Source of the DNA: Mollicutes bacterium
GTDB taxonomy: Bacteria > Bacillota_I > Bacilli_A > Izemoplasmatales > Izemoplasmataceae
Assembly (NCBI GenBank): GCA_003551405.1
Contig: PUMO01000174.1
Location: 1-28,576 of the forward strand
DNA: 28,576 nt
Direction: 5' to 3'
Shown: one piece after another, positions 14,461 to 21,845 of the stretch
Layout of the letters: each line of letters starts with the position of its first letter
Numbering within the stretch: the first letter of the stretch is position 1
Notes under the pieces: model-generated
What the model was told of the DNA's origin: nothing
Seen by the model: the letters and a program-made list of their open reading frames with translations, nothing else
Database searches by the model: none
Translations under genes and position numbers: made by a program

Positions 14461-15213
14461 ATGGAACGTAAAGTTGTATTTTGGAAACGTTTTGCGTATA
14501 AAGAATCAGGCTATAAAGTCCTTGAAATTTGTGATGACGGGACGGCCTTATTGCGCACATTTGAAAATCAAAAGGATGAAGACTGGCTCTATAAAGAAGT
14601 AGACCAGGATGAAACCCCGCTTCAAGGGAAAATTCTTATCGAACATGTCGATTTTGGTGAAGACGGCAAGATTAAAGAAGATGCATTGCCAAACAAAGTT
14701 AAGACGATGGAAACCTATGAACTCAAAGACTTCGCATCAGCGCGTGACCGTGTGCAAACCCGTCAAAATTTAAGTCTTTCTACGCTTAAGGAAGACTATC
14801 ATTCTATTCTTGTGCTTGAGCCTTCAAGCATTCCAGAACACATTAAGAATTTATTGCCGGATACTAGATTCCCCATTATTAAATTCCGTTATGAGAACGA
14901 TAAAGGCGTGTTGCTTCGCAAAGAAAAACCGAGACGGCTTGAAACGCGGTTCATCCCAGAATTAAACGAAACCATTTATTTTTACTTGGATACGGGTCAA
15001 GAAAATTTAACAACCACAGGTGACAATATCTTTTCTATCGATACAAAGCACTGTGAACCGGGATTCTGTGAAACGGACTTTGATGCGTACATTCAAAACA
15101 TGGTGAAAGATATGAAAGCGAATTTAAAGCAATATCATGATTTATTTGTCAGACAACGTAACCGTATGGCGATGCTTGATACCGATGTCATCGGGGATTT
15201 GTATCCTCGCTAA
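14461..15213 (+). CDS. Unrecognised 250-residue cytoplasmic protein
   Basis: I do not recognise the family. The protein is soluble and rich in charged residues, with no signal peptide or membrane segment. An N-terminal part (about 1-75) is beta-strand-like with several DG turns. A middle part (about 95-190) includes LSLSTLKEDYHSILVLEP and a basic VLLRKEKPRRLETRF. Two cysteines sit close together in HCEPGFCETDF near residue 200, and a helical, charged C-terminus follows. GGAGGGG precedes the ATG, and a strong terminator follows the stop, so it is a real single-gene unit. It lies between lactate dehydrogenase and a PD-(D/E)XK-like gene, which tells nothing firm about function. Confidence 0.85.
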   Translation: MERKVVFWKRFAYKESGYKVLEICDDGTALLRTFENQKDEDWLYKEVDQDETPLQGKILIEHVDFGEDGKIKEDALPNKVKTMETYELKDFASARDRVQTRQNLSLSTLKEDYHSILVLEPSSIPEHIKNLLPDTRFPIIKFRYENDKGVLLRKEKPRRLETRFIPELNETIYFYLDTGQENLTTTGDNIFSIDTKHCEPGFCETDFDAYIQNMVKDMKANLKQYHDLFVRQRNRMAMLDTDVIGDLYPR

Positions 15214-15221
15214 ACATAATT

Positions 15222-15251
15222 AAAGCACAGACTCAAAGTCTGTGCTTTTTT
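15222..15251. terminator. Bidirectional terminator
   Basis: A 12-bp perfect stem (AAAGCACAGACT / AGTCTGTGCTTT) with a three-base loop and a T-run lies between convergent genes; the stop of the minus-strand gene touches it. Confidence 0.95.
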
Positions 15252-15870
15252 AATCGATGAACGCCTCGTAATCCAGTGGATGTTTATCCGTGTAGGATTT
15301 AATCAAAGCGTGCGCTTCTTTATGATTGAGTGGAATGTCGACATATTGATTGTAACGATTTCTGATATGAATGCATTTTAAATAATCAATGCGTTTGCGA
15401 TAAGTTTGTTCATAGGCACGTTTGTAGAGGTTGAGCTGCAATGTTAAGCGTTCATGGTTTAAATGGCGACTGCGCTTAATATTGGTGATACCAAGGCCCT
15501 TAATATAAGGTGAGCGTACCACCATGTCAAACCGGCCTGCCGCAATGACCACACCGCTATCATATAAGAGTACAATCGGCTGTGTGTGAACGGCGTCAAG
15601 CTGGTGTTGGCGCTTGAGGGCGATATAACTTTGCATTTCCTTGTGATAGGTCTTTAGCCCTTCCGTTTCGTAGTTCATAATCATCCGTTTAAGATCATTG
15701 CCGCTTTTGGCGGCCTTTTTTAATATCTCAGCATCGACCTTTGGTGCACGGGAAGGGGACATGTCATCGATCATTTGTGTAATGCTTGGGACGTGACGTC
15801 CGTCCACTATGTATTGATGGTTTTCACTGTCAAATAAAACGTCGTGCGCATTGATTCGATATGTTTGCAT
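15250..15870 (-). CDS. PD-(D/E)XK nuclease-superfamily protein with altered active site
   Basis: A 206-residue soluble protein resembling the RecB/Cas4-like and phage exonuclease branch of the PD-(D/E)XK superfamily. The N-terminus reads H-x-Y-x-V-D-G-x-x-V-P-S-I-T-Q (18-32), a common opening of that group. The core follows: GRFDMVV with Asp115, then ITNIKRS (128-134), then QLNLYKRAY with Gln145 and Tyr149 (QxxxY). The position normally Asp or Glu in the D/E-x-K motif is Asn130 before Lys132, so catalysis may be lost or changed. GGAGG precedes the ATG and a TATAAT lies at 15899-15894. No phage or CRISPR genes are nearby. Binding of DNA without cutting is possible. Confidence 0.7.
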   Translation of the reverse strand: MQTYRINAHDVLFDSENHQYIVDGRHVPSITQMIDDMSPSRAPKVDAEILKKAAKSGNDLKRMIMNYETEGLKTYHKEMQSYIALKRQHQLDAVHTQPIVLLYDSGVVIAAGRFDMVVRSPYIKGLGITNIKRSRHLNHERLTLQLNLYKRAYEQTYRKRIDYLKCIHIRNRYNQYVDIPLNHKEAHALIKSYTDKHPLDYEAFID

Positions 15871-15946
15871 GCTTTTTTCCTCCAGTATTTTTCATTATAG
15901 CAAAGGTGAAAACAATATAAAAATTTATAGTAAATTATTTAAGCAT

Positions 15947-15975
15947 TTTAGACGAAATGAACTACATTATATGAT
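15947..15975 (+). promoter_or_regulatory. Promoter of the cytochrome b5-like / ferric reductase genes
   Basis: TTTAGA (15947-15952), 17 bases, then TATGAT (15970-15975), 31 bases before the ATG at 16006, which has AAGGAGG ahead of it. Confidence 0.55.
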
Positions 15976-16005
15976 AGTATTAACGCAATTAAGGAGGTTA
16001 TTATT

Positions 16006-16395
16006 ATGCGTAAAAAACTATTGTTAAGTTTAAGTGTATTTTTAGTGTTGTTCTCTTTGGCCGCTTGTGGCAACGGGGATGATGAAGTGGAAGACACCCC
16101 CGATGATGAACTCCGTGAGTTTACACTTGAAGAGCTCTCCGAATATGATGGTGAAGATGGGGCCGATGCCTATGTTGCTGTTGATGGGTATGTTTATGAT
16201 ATGACAGATTCAGCCCAATGGACGGAAGGATCGCATCAAGGCCAAGTTCAAGCGGGACAAGATTTAACAGAAGAAATTGACAACAATGATCGTCATGGTC
16301 GTGAAATGCTTGATCGTGTGCCACGTATTGGCATCTTGGTAGAATCATCGGATGAAGAAAATTCTGATAACGATGATGACAATGGTGGTTATTAA
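16006..16395 (+). CDS. Cytochrome b5-like heme-binding lipoprotein
   Basis: A 129-residue precursor with a lipoprotein signal and lipobox L18-A-A-C21, so it should be anchored on the outer face of the membrane. After an acidic linker, residues about 38-110 match the small bacterial cytochrome b5/steroid-binding domain: FTLEELSEYDG, AYVAVDGYVYDMTDSAQW, GSHQGQVQAGQDL. His77 and His97 are candidate heme ligands. The C-terminus is a very acidic tail. The next gene encodes a ferric-reductase-type flavocytochrome only 64 bases on, so the pair probably forms a surface electron-transfer chain. Whether this domain binds heme here, rather than another ligand, is not shown. Confidence 0.85.
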   Translation: MRKKLLLSLSVFLVLFSLAACGNGDDEVEDTPDDELREFTLEELSEYDGEDGADAYVAVDGYVYDMTDSAQWTEGSHQGQVQAGQDLTEEIDNNDRHGREMLDRVPRIGILVESSDEENSDNDDDNGGY

Positions 16396-16402
16396 TCTTT
16401 TG

Positions 16403-16435
16403 AACGGTGATGCAAACGATATTGCTCACCGTTTT
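16403..16435 (+). terminator. Hairpin between b5-like and reductase genes (attenuator-like)
   Basis: AACGGTGA-t-GCAA pairs with TTGC-TCACCGTT around a six-base loop. The T-run is short (TTTT then CAG), so it may only partly stop transcription and let the reductase be made at a lower level than the lipoprotein. Confidence 0.5.
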
Positions 16436-16459
16436 CAGTCTTTACGATAGGAGGACATT

Positions 16460-17782
16460 ATGAAATTTATCAAAGAATCGTATAAAGGCATTGTTTTTCT
16501 TTTGGTATTGATGGTTGTCAATGCTCTGCTTTGGTTAACTGCAGAACCGATCATTGATCAGTCACTTCAGAGCACCATCGCGCAAGTATTGGGCGCAACC
16601 CTATTACTTGGGTTTACAATGGTGTTTTTCCTCTCCACAAAAAATCGTGTGGTGAACTGGCTCTTTGGTGGGCTTGAAAATGTCTATTTTGCGCACCGGT
16701 GGTTAGCGATGTTCTCTTTTCTATTTATATTTGTACATGGTCAAACCACGAATTTGATTATTCAGTATTACCGAGATGTTCCCTTGAGCGCTGCGTCAAT
16801 GGGACCATGGGCAAGGAATTTATTTATTGGGCTCATTGTGATGGCGTTACTTGCTAAATATATGAAATATGAGCATTGGCGACTGATTCACCGTTTCATG
16901 GTCGTGCCGTATGTGCTTGCTTTTTATCATGCGGTGTTTATCAGTTCATATGATTTGGTGTCACTGAGTCCGCTTGGCATTTGGACAATGTCCTTGGGTG
17001 TCGTTGGGGTCAGTTCAAGTGTTTATATGATTGCGATTTATCGCAAAACTGCTTTCAAACATAAAGGCAGCGTCGTCTCTAAAAATATTCTGGCCGGTGA
17101 TGTGACTGAGATAGAGATCGATTTAGGTGAAACGCTTGATTTTAAGACCGGTCAATTCGTTTTTATTAAAATTAACAAATCGCCATTTGATGGTGTGCCC
17201 CATCCCTTTTCAGTTTCTGGTGGTAAAGATACCCGTATCTTTTTTACCATTAAGGCACTGGGGGACTATACAGAAGATTTAAAAACACACCTTGAAGAGG
17301 GTGACACCGTAGAAGTAACTCGTGCGTATGGTCACATGACGTTTGATGATTATCCTTCGCCTCAGGTGTGGATTGCCGGCGGCATCGGTATAACGCCGTT
17401 TTTGTCCCATGTTCGAAACATGGATCCACCTAAACAAAAAATTACGCTTTATTACTCAGTAAAAGAAAAAAGTGAGGCGGTTCATCTCGATTTATTTCGT
17501 CGAATGGATCAACAATATGAAAATTTCAATTTTGTTTTTTCTGAGAGCGACAAGGATGGGTTTTTCAGTGTGAACGATTTTGATTTGAGTGATGCCCCCC
17601 ATGTGATGATGTGTGGTCCGCTTCCCATGGCTAAAGCGCTTAAAAAACAATTCGCACGAATTGATGATCACCAGGCCTTGACCTATGAAGCGTTCAGTTT
17701 TACTGGCACCCTGGTAGAAGACACGGTTGCTTATTTTAAACGGTTAATCAAAAAATTCAGAATGAGATTTTCACAACAATAG
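16460..17782 (+). CDS. Ferric reductase-like transmembrane flavocytochrome
   Basis: A 440-residue membrane protein of the ferric reductase/NADPH-oxidase superfamily. Residues 1-195 hold about six membrane helices, with candidate heme-b histidines His79, His93, His144 and His157 on two helices. Residues about 200-300 form the FAD domain with HPFSVSG (248-254). Residues about 300-440 form the NAD(P)H domain with AGGIGITPFLSH (306-317) and MCGPLPM. It would carry electrons from cytoplasmic NAD(P)H through FAD and heme to the outside. The preceding b5-like lipoprotein is the likely acceptor. AGGAGG precedes the ATG. Final targets (metal, quinone, oxygen, or extracellular electron transfer) are unknown. 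Confidence 0.9.
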   Translation: MKFIKESYKGIVFLLVLMVVNALLWLTAEPIIDQSLQSTIAQVLGATLLLGFTMVFFLSTKNRVVNWLFGGLENVYFAHRWLAMFSFLFIFVHGQTTNLIIQYYRDVPLSAASMGPWARNLFIGLIVMALLAKYMKYEHWRLIHRFMVVPYVLAFYHAVFISSYDLVSLSPLGIWTMSLGVVGVSSSVYMIAIYRKTAFKHKGSVVSKNILAGDVTEIEIDLGETLDFKTGQFVFIKINKSPFDGVPHPFSVSGGKDTRIFFTIKALGDYTEDLKTHLEEGDTVEVTRAYGHMTFDDYPSPQVWIAGGIGITPFLSHVRNMDPPKQKITLYYSVKEKSEAVHLDLFRRMDQQYENFNFVFSESDKDGFFSVNDFDLSDAPHVMMCGPLPMAKALKKQFARIDDHQALTYEAFSFTGTLVEDTVAYFKRLIKKFRMRFSQQ

Positions 17783-17836
17783 TGATTAATAGAATTCAAG
17801 GAAATACGTGAACGTTTTATTTTGCAATTCAATCAA

Positions 17837-17854
17837 CGAATATATACTTATTCG
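17837..17854. promoter_or_regulatory. Palindrome upstream of the ADP-ribosylglycohydrolase-like gene
   Basis: CGAATA-N6-TATTCG is a perfect 6+6 inverted repeat whose centre is TATACT, a possible -10 (17843-17848). It lies 20 bases before the ATG. A repressor binding here would cover the promoter. Confidence 0.4.
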
Positions 17855-17874
17855 AATGTAGGGGAGATGAAATA

Positions 17875-18945
17875 ATGAGTAATACTAAAGACCGTGCCAA
17901 AGGCGCGCTGATGGGAACATTTATTGGTGAAGCGCTTGGTGTAGGTCCGCATTGGTACTATGATTTGGATGCACTCCGCGAAGCTTTTGGTGAGTGGATA
18001 GATGATTATAAAACGCCTAAGAAAGGGCGTTACCATGAAGGGCTCAAGGCAGGAGAGTTGAGTCAGCAGGGTTGGATTGTTAAAAAAATGGCGGAGTATG
18101 TGGTAGAAAATCAAGGCTATGACCGTGAGAGTTTTTTAAAAACTATGGATGATTCTATTCTTCCTTACGTTCATGATAATCCGCTTAAAGGCATTGGTGG
18201 CTATACATCACAGATGATGCGTCATCTTTATCAGGCTCGTAAAAGAAATAACGAACCCTGGGGAGAGATTGCGAGTATTGCGGATACGACCGAATCACTT
18301 GAACGAAATATCCCCCTGGCGATTTATTACGCAAATGATCCAAAAGCACTCGCCAATCATATTGCGGAAAATACTGCTTATACCCAGCGTGATAACATGG
18401 TGGGGTCACTGACAGTGGCTTTTAACGTTGTGCTTGCCGCGCTTATAAAAGGTGAAGCACTGGACAGCAAACTAAGCAATACGCTGATGAAAAAAGTTTA
18501 TCGTAAGGAACTGCCCTTTTTTGCGGTGACGAGTGAAGGGCTTAATAAACCCATGGTCGGCCGTGATGTGAGCAGTTCTGAAGGGCTTTTTGCCTCACCA
18601 GATGGCCTTTTGTCGCCGTCGCACATGGCACGGGCAGCCAGTGACCCATCGATTGTGATTGAACCTGCCTGGAAAGCATCGATTGTCTATGGCATGCCAT
18701 GTGCCATTTATCATATGTTGCCGGCCAGTTATTATTTGGCCGCCCGTTTTAAGGATGATTTTGAAAGCGGCGTGCTTCATGCCATCAATGGGGGTGGGCA
18801 AAATCAAGTCCGAGCCATGTTAGTGGGCGCATTAATTGGTGCTCAGGTAGGTTTTGAAAAAATTCCCAAGCGTTTTATCACCGGTTTAAAAGACCATGAA
18901 TCGTTAAGTGAACTGGCTGATCGACTGGTTGCCCACTTAATTTAA
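17875..18945 (+). CDS. ADP-ribosylglycohydrolase-family protein lacking canonical metal-binding aspartates
   Basis: A 356-residue soluble protein of the DraG/ARH fold. The opening KGALMGTFIGEALGVGPHW (9-27) and the C-terminal NGGGQNQVRAMLVGALIGAQ (305-324) align with family signatures. Active members carry a T-D-D-T motif near the N-terminus and a G-G-D-x-D motif near the C-terminus that bind two magnesium ions. Here these read GELSQQG (60-66) and GGGQNQ (306-311). I recall a J1-crystallin-like side branch of the family with comparable GGGQN motifs, so this may be a conserved subgroup with another activity rather than a decayed gene. GGGGAG precedes the ATG. Single gene, no NAD-dependent ADP-ribosyltransferase beside it. 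Confidence 0.85.
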   Translation: MSNTKDRAKGALMGTFIGEALGVGPHWYYDLDALREAFGEWIDDYKTPKKGRYHEGLKAGELSQQGWIVKKMAEYVVENQGYDRESFLKTMDDSILPYVHDNPLKGIGGYTSQMMRHLYQARKRNNEPWGEIASIADTTESLERNIPLAIYYANDPKALANHIAENTAYTQRDNMVGSLTVAFNVVLAALIKGEALDSKLSNTLMKKVYRKELPFFAVTSEGLNKPMVGRDVSSSEGLFASPDGLLSPSHMARAASDPSIVIEPAWKASIVYGMPCAIYHMLPASYYLAARFKDDFESGVLHAINGGGQNQVRAMLVGALIGAQVGFEKIPKRFITGLKDHESLSELADRLVAHLI

Positions 18946-19043
18946 TTCTATGCACATTTCGTATTTTCCTGACTTCACGGCGTTCGTTCAATGGATTGAG
19001 CTGTTTAAAAATGGTACGTAAGGGGCCATTTTCAATATTTCAT
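18946..19043. other. Intergenic stretch, nothing recognised
   Basis: Between the ADP-ribosylglycohydrolase-like gene and its downstream terminator I see no gene with a ribosome site and no convincing signal. Confidence 0.5.
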
Positions 19044-19084
19044 AAAAAACCACGTTGCTACTCAAGTAGTCAACGTGGTTTTTT
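19044..19084. terminator. Long bidirectional terminator hairpin
   Basis: AAAAAACCACGTTG (19044-19057) pairs with CAACGTGGTTTTTT (19071-19084), and an inner CTACT/AGTAG extends the stem. It lies between convergent genes and ends the ADP-ribosylglycohydrolase-like transcript. Confidence 0.93.
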
Positions 19085-19142
19085 AACATTACGGTTTGTC
19101 TACAGGTTTAATGAAAATCATTGTGTTTTTAAGTGTGTTGCA

Positions 19143-19759
19143 TTAATCGTCTTTCTTTTTATGAAAGGGATTATCACCGGTATATTCATCCTTGAATGCT
19201 CGGTGGTGTATTGCTTGGGCATGAACGCCACGGGAGGTGATTAATAAAATTAGAACCACCATGGCGAGTATAATTGTATAAACTTCAAGATAAAGTATGA
19301 TAGCGACGGCTGGGAGGGAAAAAGCCGCAAAGATCAAATCGATTTCCAAATCCCTTGAAAACAAGGAAATAATAAAGAGCGCAATAAGATAAACAACTAA
19401 AAATAAAGGGTTTATCAATGTAAATCCACTCATCAAAATCACAATGCCCACCCCATTGCGAAACCCTTTGAACATATTAAAATTATACGCAATGTTCGCG
19501 AGTAAAATGGCACCCCACGCAAGGCTTGACCATCCATTCACGTTTGAAGCAATTAAAACTATCGAAATCCCCTTAATGGCATCCATTAAAATCATGAAGA
19601 AAAACGGTTTTGTTTTACAGAATGCAGCATGTAATCAGGATCTACGACATCGCTTCTGACAAAATCTAGATCACTTTTTGATATGAATGCTTTTAGTGCC
19701 CATTCATTAGGGAAAGACGCAATTAGTACACTGATGAAAAATACCCCGAAATTAATCAC
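19143..19759 (-). pseudogene. Degenerate PlsY-like (glycerol-3-phosphate acyltransferase family) membrane protein, frameshifted
   Basis: Two minus-strand frames join into one about 205-residue membrane protein, the usual PlsY length. The first starts at GTG 19757-19759 (MINFGVFFISVLIASFPNEW) and runs to VKQNRFSS, stopping at TGA 19592-19594. The second starts near 19595 with FMILMDAIKGIS and ends at 19143. The D-x-x-KG helix, the position of the NPL stretch and the hydrophobic profile fit PlsY. The catalytic motifs do not: SGNxGATN is lost, and GGKGVAT reads GFRNGVG. The shift lies at or beside an A5/T5 run (19600-19604). It is probably a non-essential paralogue, with a true plsY elsewhere. 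The downstream 150-codon frame alone lacks a ribosome site. Confidence 0.6.
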
Positions 19760-20070
19760 ACAATCCCGCCATCTGACTCATTTTACCATACATAATATAA
19801 AAAAGATGCCAAGTAAAAATGCATGCGTTCGGATACTAAGCTTGAAAAACAAGGCACACGATTAAGCTGTCAGTTGGTTCTCTGGCACTCTTGTATTTCT
19901 TAAAATAATCCATCCTAACAGTATGGTTTAGGTTCGTTAGTTCGAATCAAACGCATACAGAGGATTTCTATTGGGAATTAAACATTATTCTTAGAAATCG
20001 TTTGATTGTTAATGCCGATGTTAATTGGTTTTATGCTTTAATGGCATTCTTTTTCTCAATCCCTTTATAT
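19760..20070. other. Intergenic region with nested inverted repeats, no clear gene
   Basis: No gene with a start and ribosome site is visible over this stretch. A plus-strand frame is open for 74 codons (19909-20133) and reads like a membrane-protein fragment, but it lacks a start and I do not recognise it. Arms AATCAAAC/GTTTGATT (19945-19952 and 20000-20007) enclose GATTTCTA/TAGAAATC (19963-19970 and 19992-19999), giving an imperfect cruciform or RNA fold. It may be the remains of a decayed gene or small element. Confidence 0.4.
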
Positions 20071-20111
20071 AAAAAAGGTAGAGCTATGAAAAAACATAAC
20101 TCTACTTTTTT
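20071..20111. terminator. Terminator downstream of the DUF1295 gene
   Basis: AAAAAAGGTAGAG..TATG pairs with CATA..CTCTACTTTTTT around an A-rich loop, with T/A runs on both sides. It lies 46 bases past the stop of the minus-strand gene. Confidence 0.85.
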
Positions 20112-20157
20112 AATTACTTTTCGTTTTAATTGAATACTTTTGTGTGAATTTTTTATG

Positions 20158-21033
20158 TTACTCTTTTTTCCCCCAAGGAAAAATCATCGGAACACGTGAC
20201 TTGTAATCTTGCCAGCCGTCGTATTTTTCCATGTGTTTTTCTAAAAGCGGCGTGGAAATTTTGATTAATACCACACTCATTATAAGTGGTGAAATGATTA
20301 GCGCCAGATAGAAAATCAAGGATATTTCGCCACCAATGAGCGCGAACCCAGTGAGATAAAGGCCAATCCAAATTAGAATTTCACCAAAATAGTTGGGATG
20401 TCTCGTAAGTGACCATAGCCCTGAAGTCATGAGCGTCCGTGTGCCTTTTTGGATGTGTCTGCGAAGTTGTTCATCACCAACGATTTCAAACACGAGTCCA
20501 ATCGCTGCAATCAATAGACCGGCGATTGCTAAAAGTGTGATTGGATCATCAAACGAAAATGCATTGAATTTAATCACGAAGTAACTGGCTGAACCTACTG
20601 TGAAATTGATGATACCTTGAATCATAAATACACGGAAAAATGCTGTGATGACGACTTTATCGCCCCATTCTTTGCGCCATTGCTGGTAGCGAAAATCTTC
20701 TGGTTTTCCGTAATTGCGTTTGAGGAGACGCCCACTTAGACGCACACCCCAAACAGTGATGAACCCGACGATAATGTAAGATAAAAGCGTAGGATCATCT
20801 GTGATCAGTAGCGTGGTCCATGCGCCAATCACAAAACCAAAACCCCAGCCAATATCCACAATGGAGTTGTTTTTTATGATTTGCGCAACAATAAAGAAAA
20901 CAGTAAAATATGCAAGTGTTACAAGTAAGGGGATAAAGAGTCCGCCTTGAGCGAATTCACTAAACCCACGCGTCGCAATCGCAGTAATGACTGCGAATAA
21001 AATAGGATAAATAATTAAGCGTCGTTTGTCCAT
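20158..21033 (-). CDS. DUF1295 / steroid 5-alpha-reductase-like membrane protein
   Basis: A 291-residue protein with about eight hydrophobic segments. The C-terminal third holds the hallmark SLTRHPNYFGEILIWIG, shared by DUF1295, isoprenylcysteine methyltransferases and steroid 5-alpha reductases, and ends with LLEKHMEKYDGWQDYKSRV and FPWGKKE as in DUF1295 proteins. The N-terminal half contains VDIGWGFGFVIGAW, also family-typical. Relatives bind NADPH or S-adenosylmethionine in the membrane, but the substrate in bacteria is generally unknown. ATG 21031-21033 follows GGAAGGTGAT; an upstream in-frame ATG is less well placed. It lies between a PlsY-like remnant and a regulator/membrane protein pair, with no operon overlap. 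Confidence 0.88.
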   Translation of the reverse strand: MDKRRLIIYPILFAVITAIATRGFSEFAQGGLFIPLLVTLAYFTVFFIVAQIIKNNSIVDIGWGFGFVIGAWTTLLITDDPTLLSYIIVGFITVWGVRLSGRLLKRNYGKPEDFRYQQWRKEWGDKVVITAFFRVFMIQGIINFTVGSASYFVIKFNAFSFDDPITLLAIAGLLIAAIGLVFEIVGDEQLRRHIQKGTRTLMTSGLWSLTRHPNYFGEILIWIGLYLTGFALIGGEISLIFYLALIISPLIMSVVLIKISTPLLEKHMEKYDGWQDYKSRVPMIFPWGKKE

Positions 21034-21100
21034 AATATCACCTTCCAAAATTATCATATCATGGATATTATTCTTTAAAATGAAAAGTGCTTATTTTTGT

Positions 21101-21520
21101 TTACTCAGTCGTTGATATCAGTCGTTTGATGATGTGAAGGAAGGCAATGTAAACGAAAAATCCACTAGCAATAAGCGGTGCAGTGCTTTGCGTTAAGCCA
21201 CCATCAATATAGGGGCCATCATACACAAATATAGAACTAAGTCCAAAAATGAGCGCAAGAACCAAAAAGCTTATGATGTTTTTGCGGATGGTGTCTTTGG
21301 TTCCAATGTAGGCATCATTAAATATGGACCGGGTGATATAATACATGCCGGGAATAACAATCAAAATGATCGTTTCGCTGATCGGGTCAGCCCAAGAAAT
21401 CTCAAAATTTGACTTAATGAGTGCATTTACCAGTAACAATCCAAATACAATCATTAAAGCGTGGTGACTCAAGCGGTAATTAACAAATGTTTGACGTTCA
21501 TCCCAGTTTGGTTTCTTCAT
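21101..21520 (-). CDS. Small membrane protein paired with a Cro/C1-type regulator
   Basis: A 139-residue protein with four likely membrane helices after a short charged N-terminus (MKKPNWDERQTFVNYRLSHH). The D-E-R-Q start followed by helices is common in small integral membrane proteins that are encoded after a Cro/C1 helix-turn-helix gene in Bacillota; the specific family is not recognised. ATG 21518-21520 follows GGGAGGATGAT and lies 23 bases inside the regulator gene, so the two are translationally coupled. A longer frame to 21619 is only overlap with the regulator. In related pairs the membrane protein may sense a signal and modulate the regulator; here that is a guess. Confidence 0.8.
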   Translation of the reverse strand: MKKPNWDERQTFVNYRLSHHALMIVFGLLLVNALIKSNFEISWADPISETIILIVIPGMYYITRSIFNDAYIGTKDTIRKNIISFLVLALIFGLSSIFVYDGPYIDGGLTQSTAPLIASGFFVYIAFLHIIKRLISTTE

Positions 21521-21722
21521 GGTTATCATCCTCCCAAAATAATGTGTCCAGTGATGTTTCAAGTACCTTCGCAATGCGAAGGCAAAGATTAATGGTGGGG
21601 TTATAGTCCCCTTTTTCAATCAAGTTGATGGTTTGTCTGCTTACACCCACTTTTTCTGCAAGTTCCGCTTGCGTTAAATCTTTCATGGCACGTACACTTT
21701 TCATTGTTAAGTTTTTTCCCAC
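21498..21722 (-). CDS. Cro/C1-type (XRE) helix-turn-helix regulator
   Basis: A 74-residue DNA-binding protein consisting of one HTH_3 domain: LTQAELAEKVGVSRQTINLI is the helix-turn-helix, followed by EKGDYNPTINLCLRIAKVL and TSLDTLFWED. It is the compact YozG/ImmR-like type common in Bacillota. GTG 21720-21722 follows GAGGTG with good spacing; an ATG at codon 7 would cut into the first helix. It overlaps the next gene by 23 bases. A near-consensus promoter lies directly upstream. It probably regulates its own two-gene operon. Confidence 0.93.
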   Translation of the reverse strand: MGKNLTMKSVRAMKDLTQAELAEKVGVSRQTINLIEKGDYNPTINLCLRIAKVLETSLDTLFWEDDNHEETKLG

Positions 21723-21744
21723 AGCATCACCTCATTCTAGGGAC

Positions 21745-21773
21745 AATATAAAATATTATTTAATAAATGTCAA
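21745..21773 (-). promoter_or_regulatory. Consensus promoter of the XRE regulator operon
   Basis: On the minus strand: TTGACA (21773-21768), 17 bases, TATATT (21750-21745), then 22 bases to the GTG start at 21722. Confidence 0.8.
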
Positions 21774-21796
21774 ATAAATATTACATAAAGTCATAA

Positions 21797-21825
21797 AAAA
21801 ACACCAAAATGGATTTGGTGTTTTT
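21797..21825. terminator. Terminator after the symporter gene
   Basis: A 12-bp stem AAAAACACCAAA / TTTGGTGTTTTT with a 5-base loop and A/T tails lies 21 bases past the minus-strand stop. Confidence 0.9.
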
Positions 21826-21845
21826 AATGGCTGTTCATATGTGTT

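Noticed and set aside
19931..19960. tRNA-like TTCGAATC motif
   Set aside because: The flanking bases do not form a T-arm or an acceptor stem, and no anticodon arm fits.
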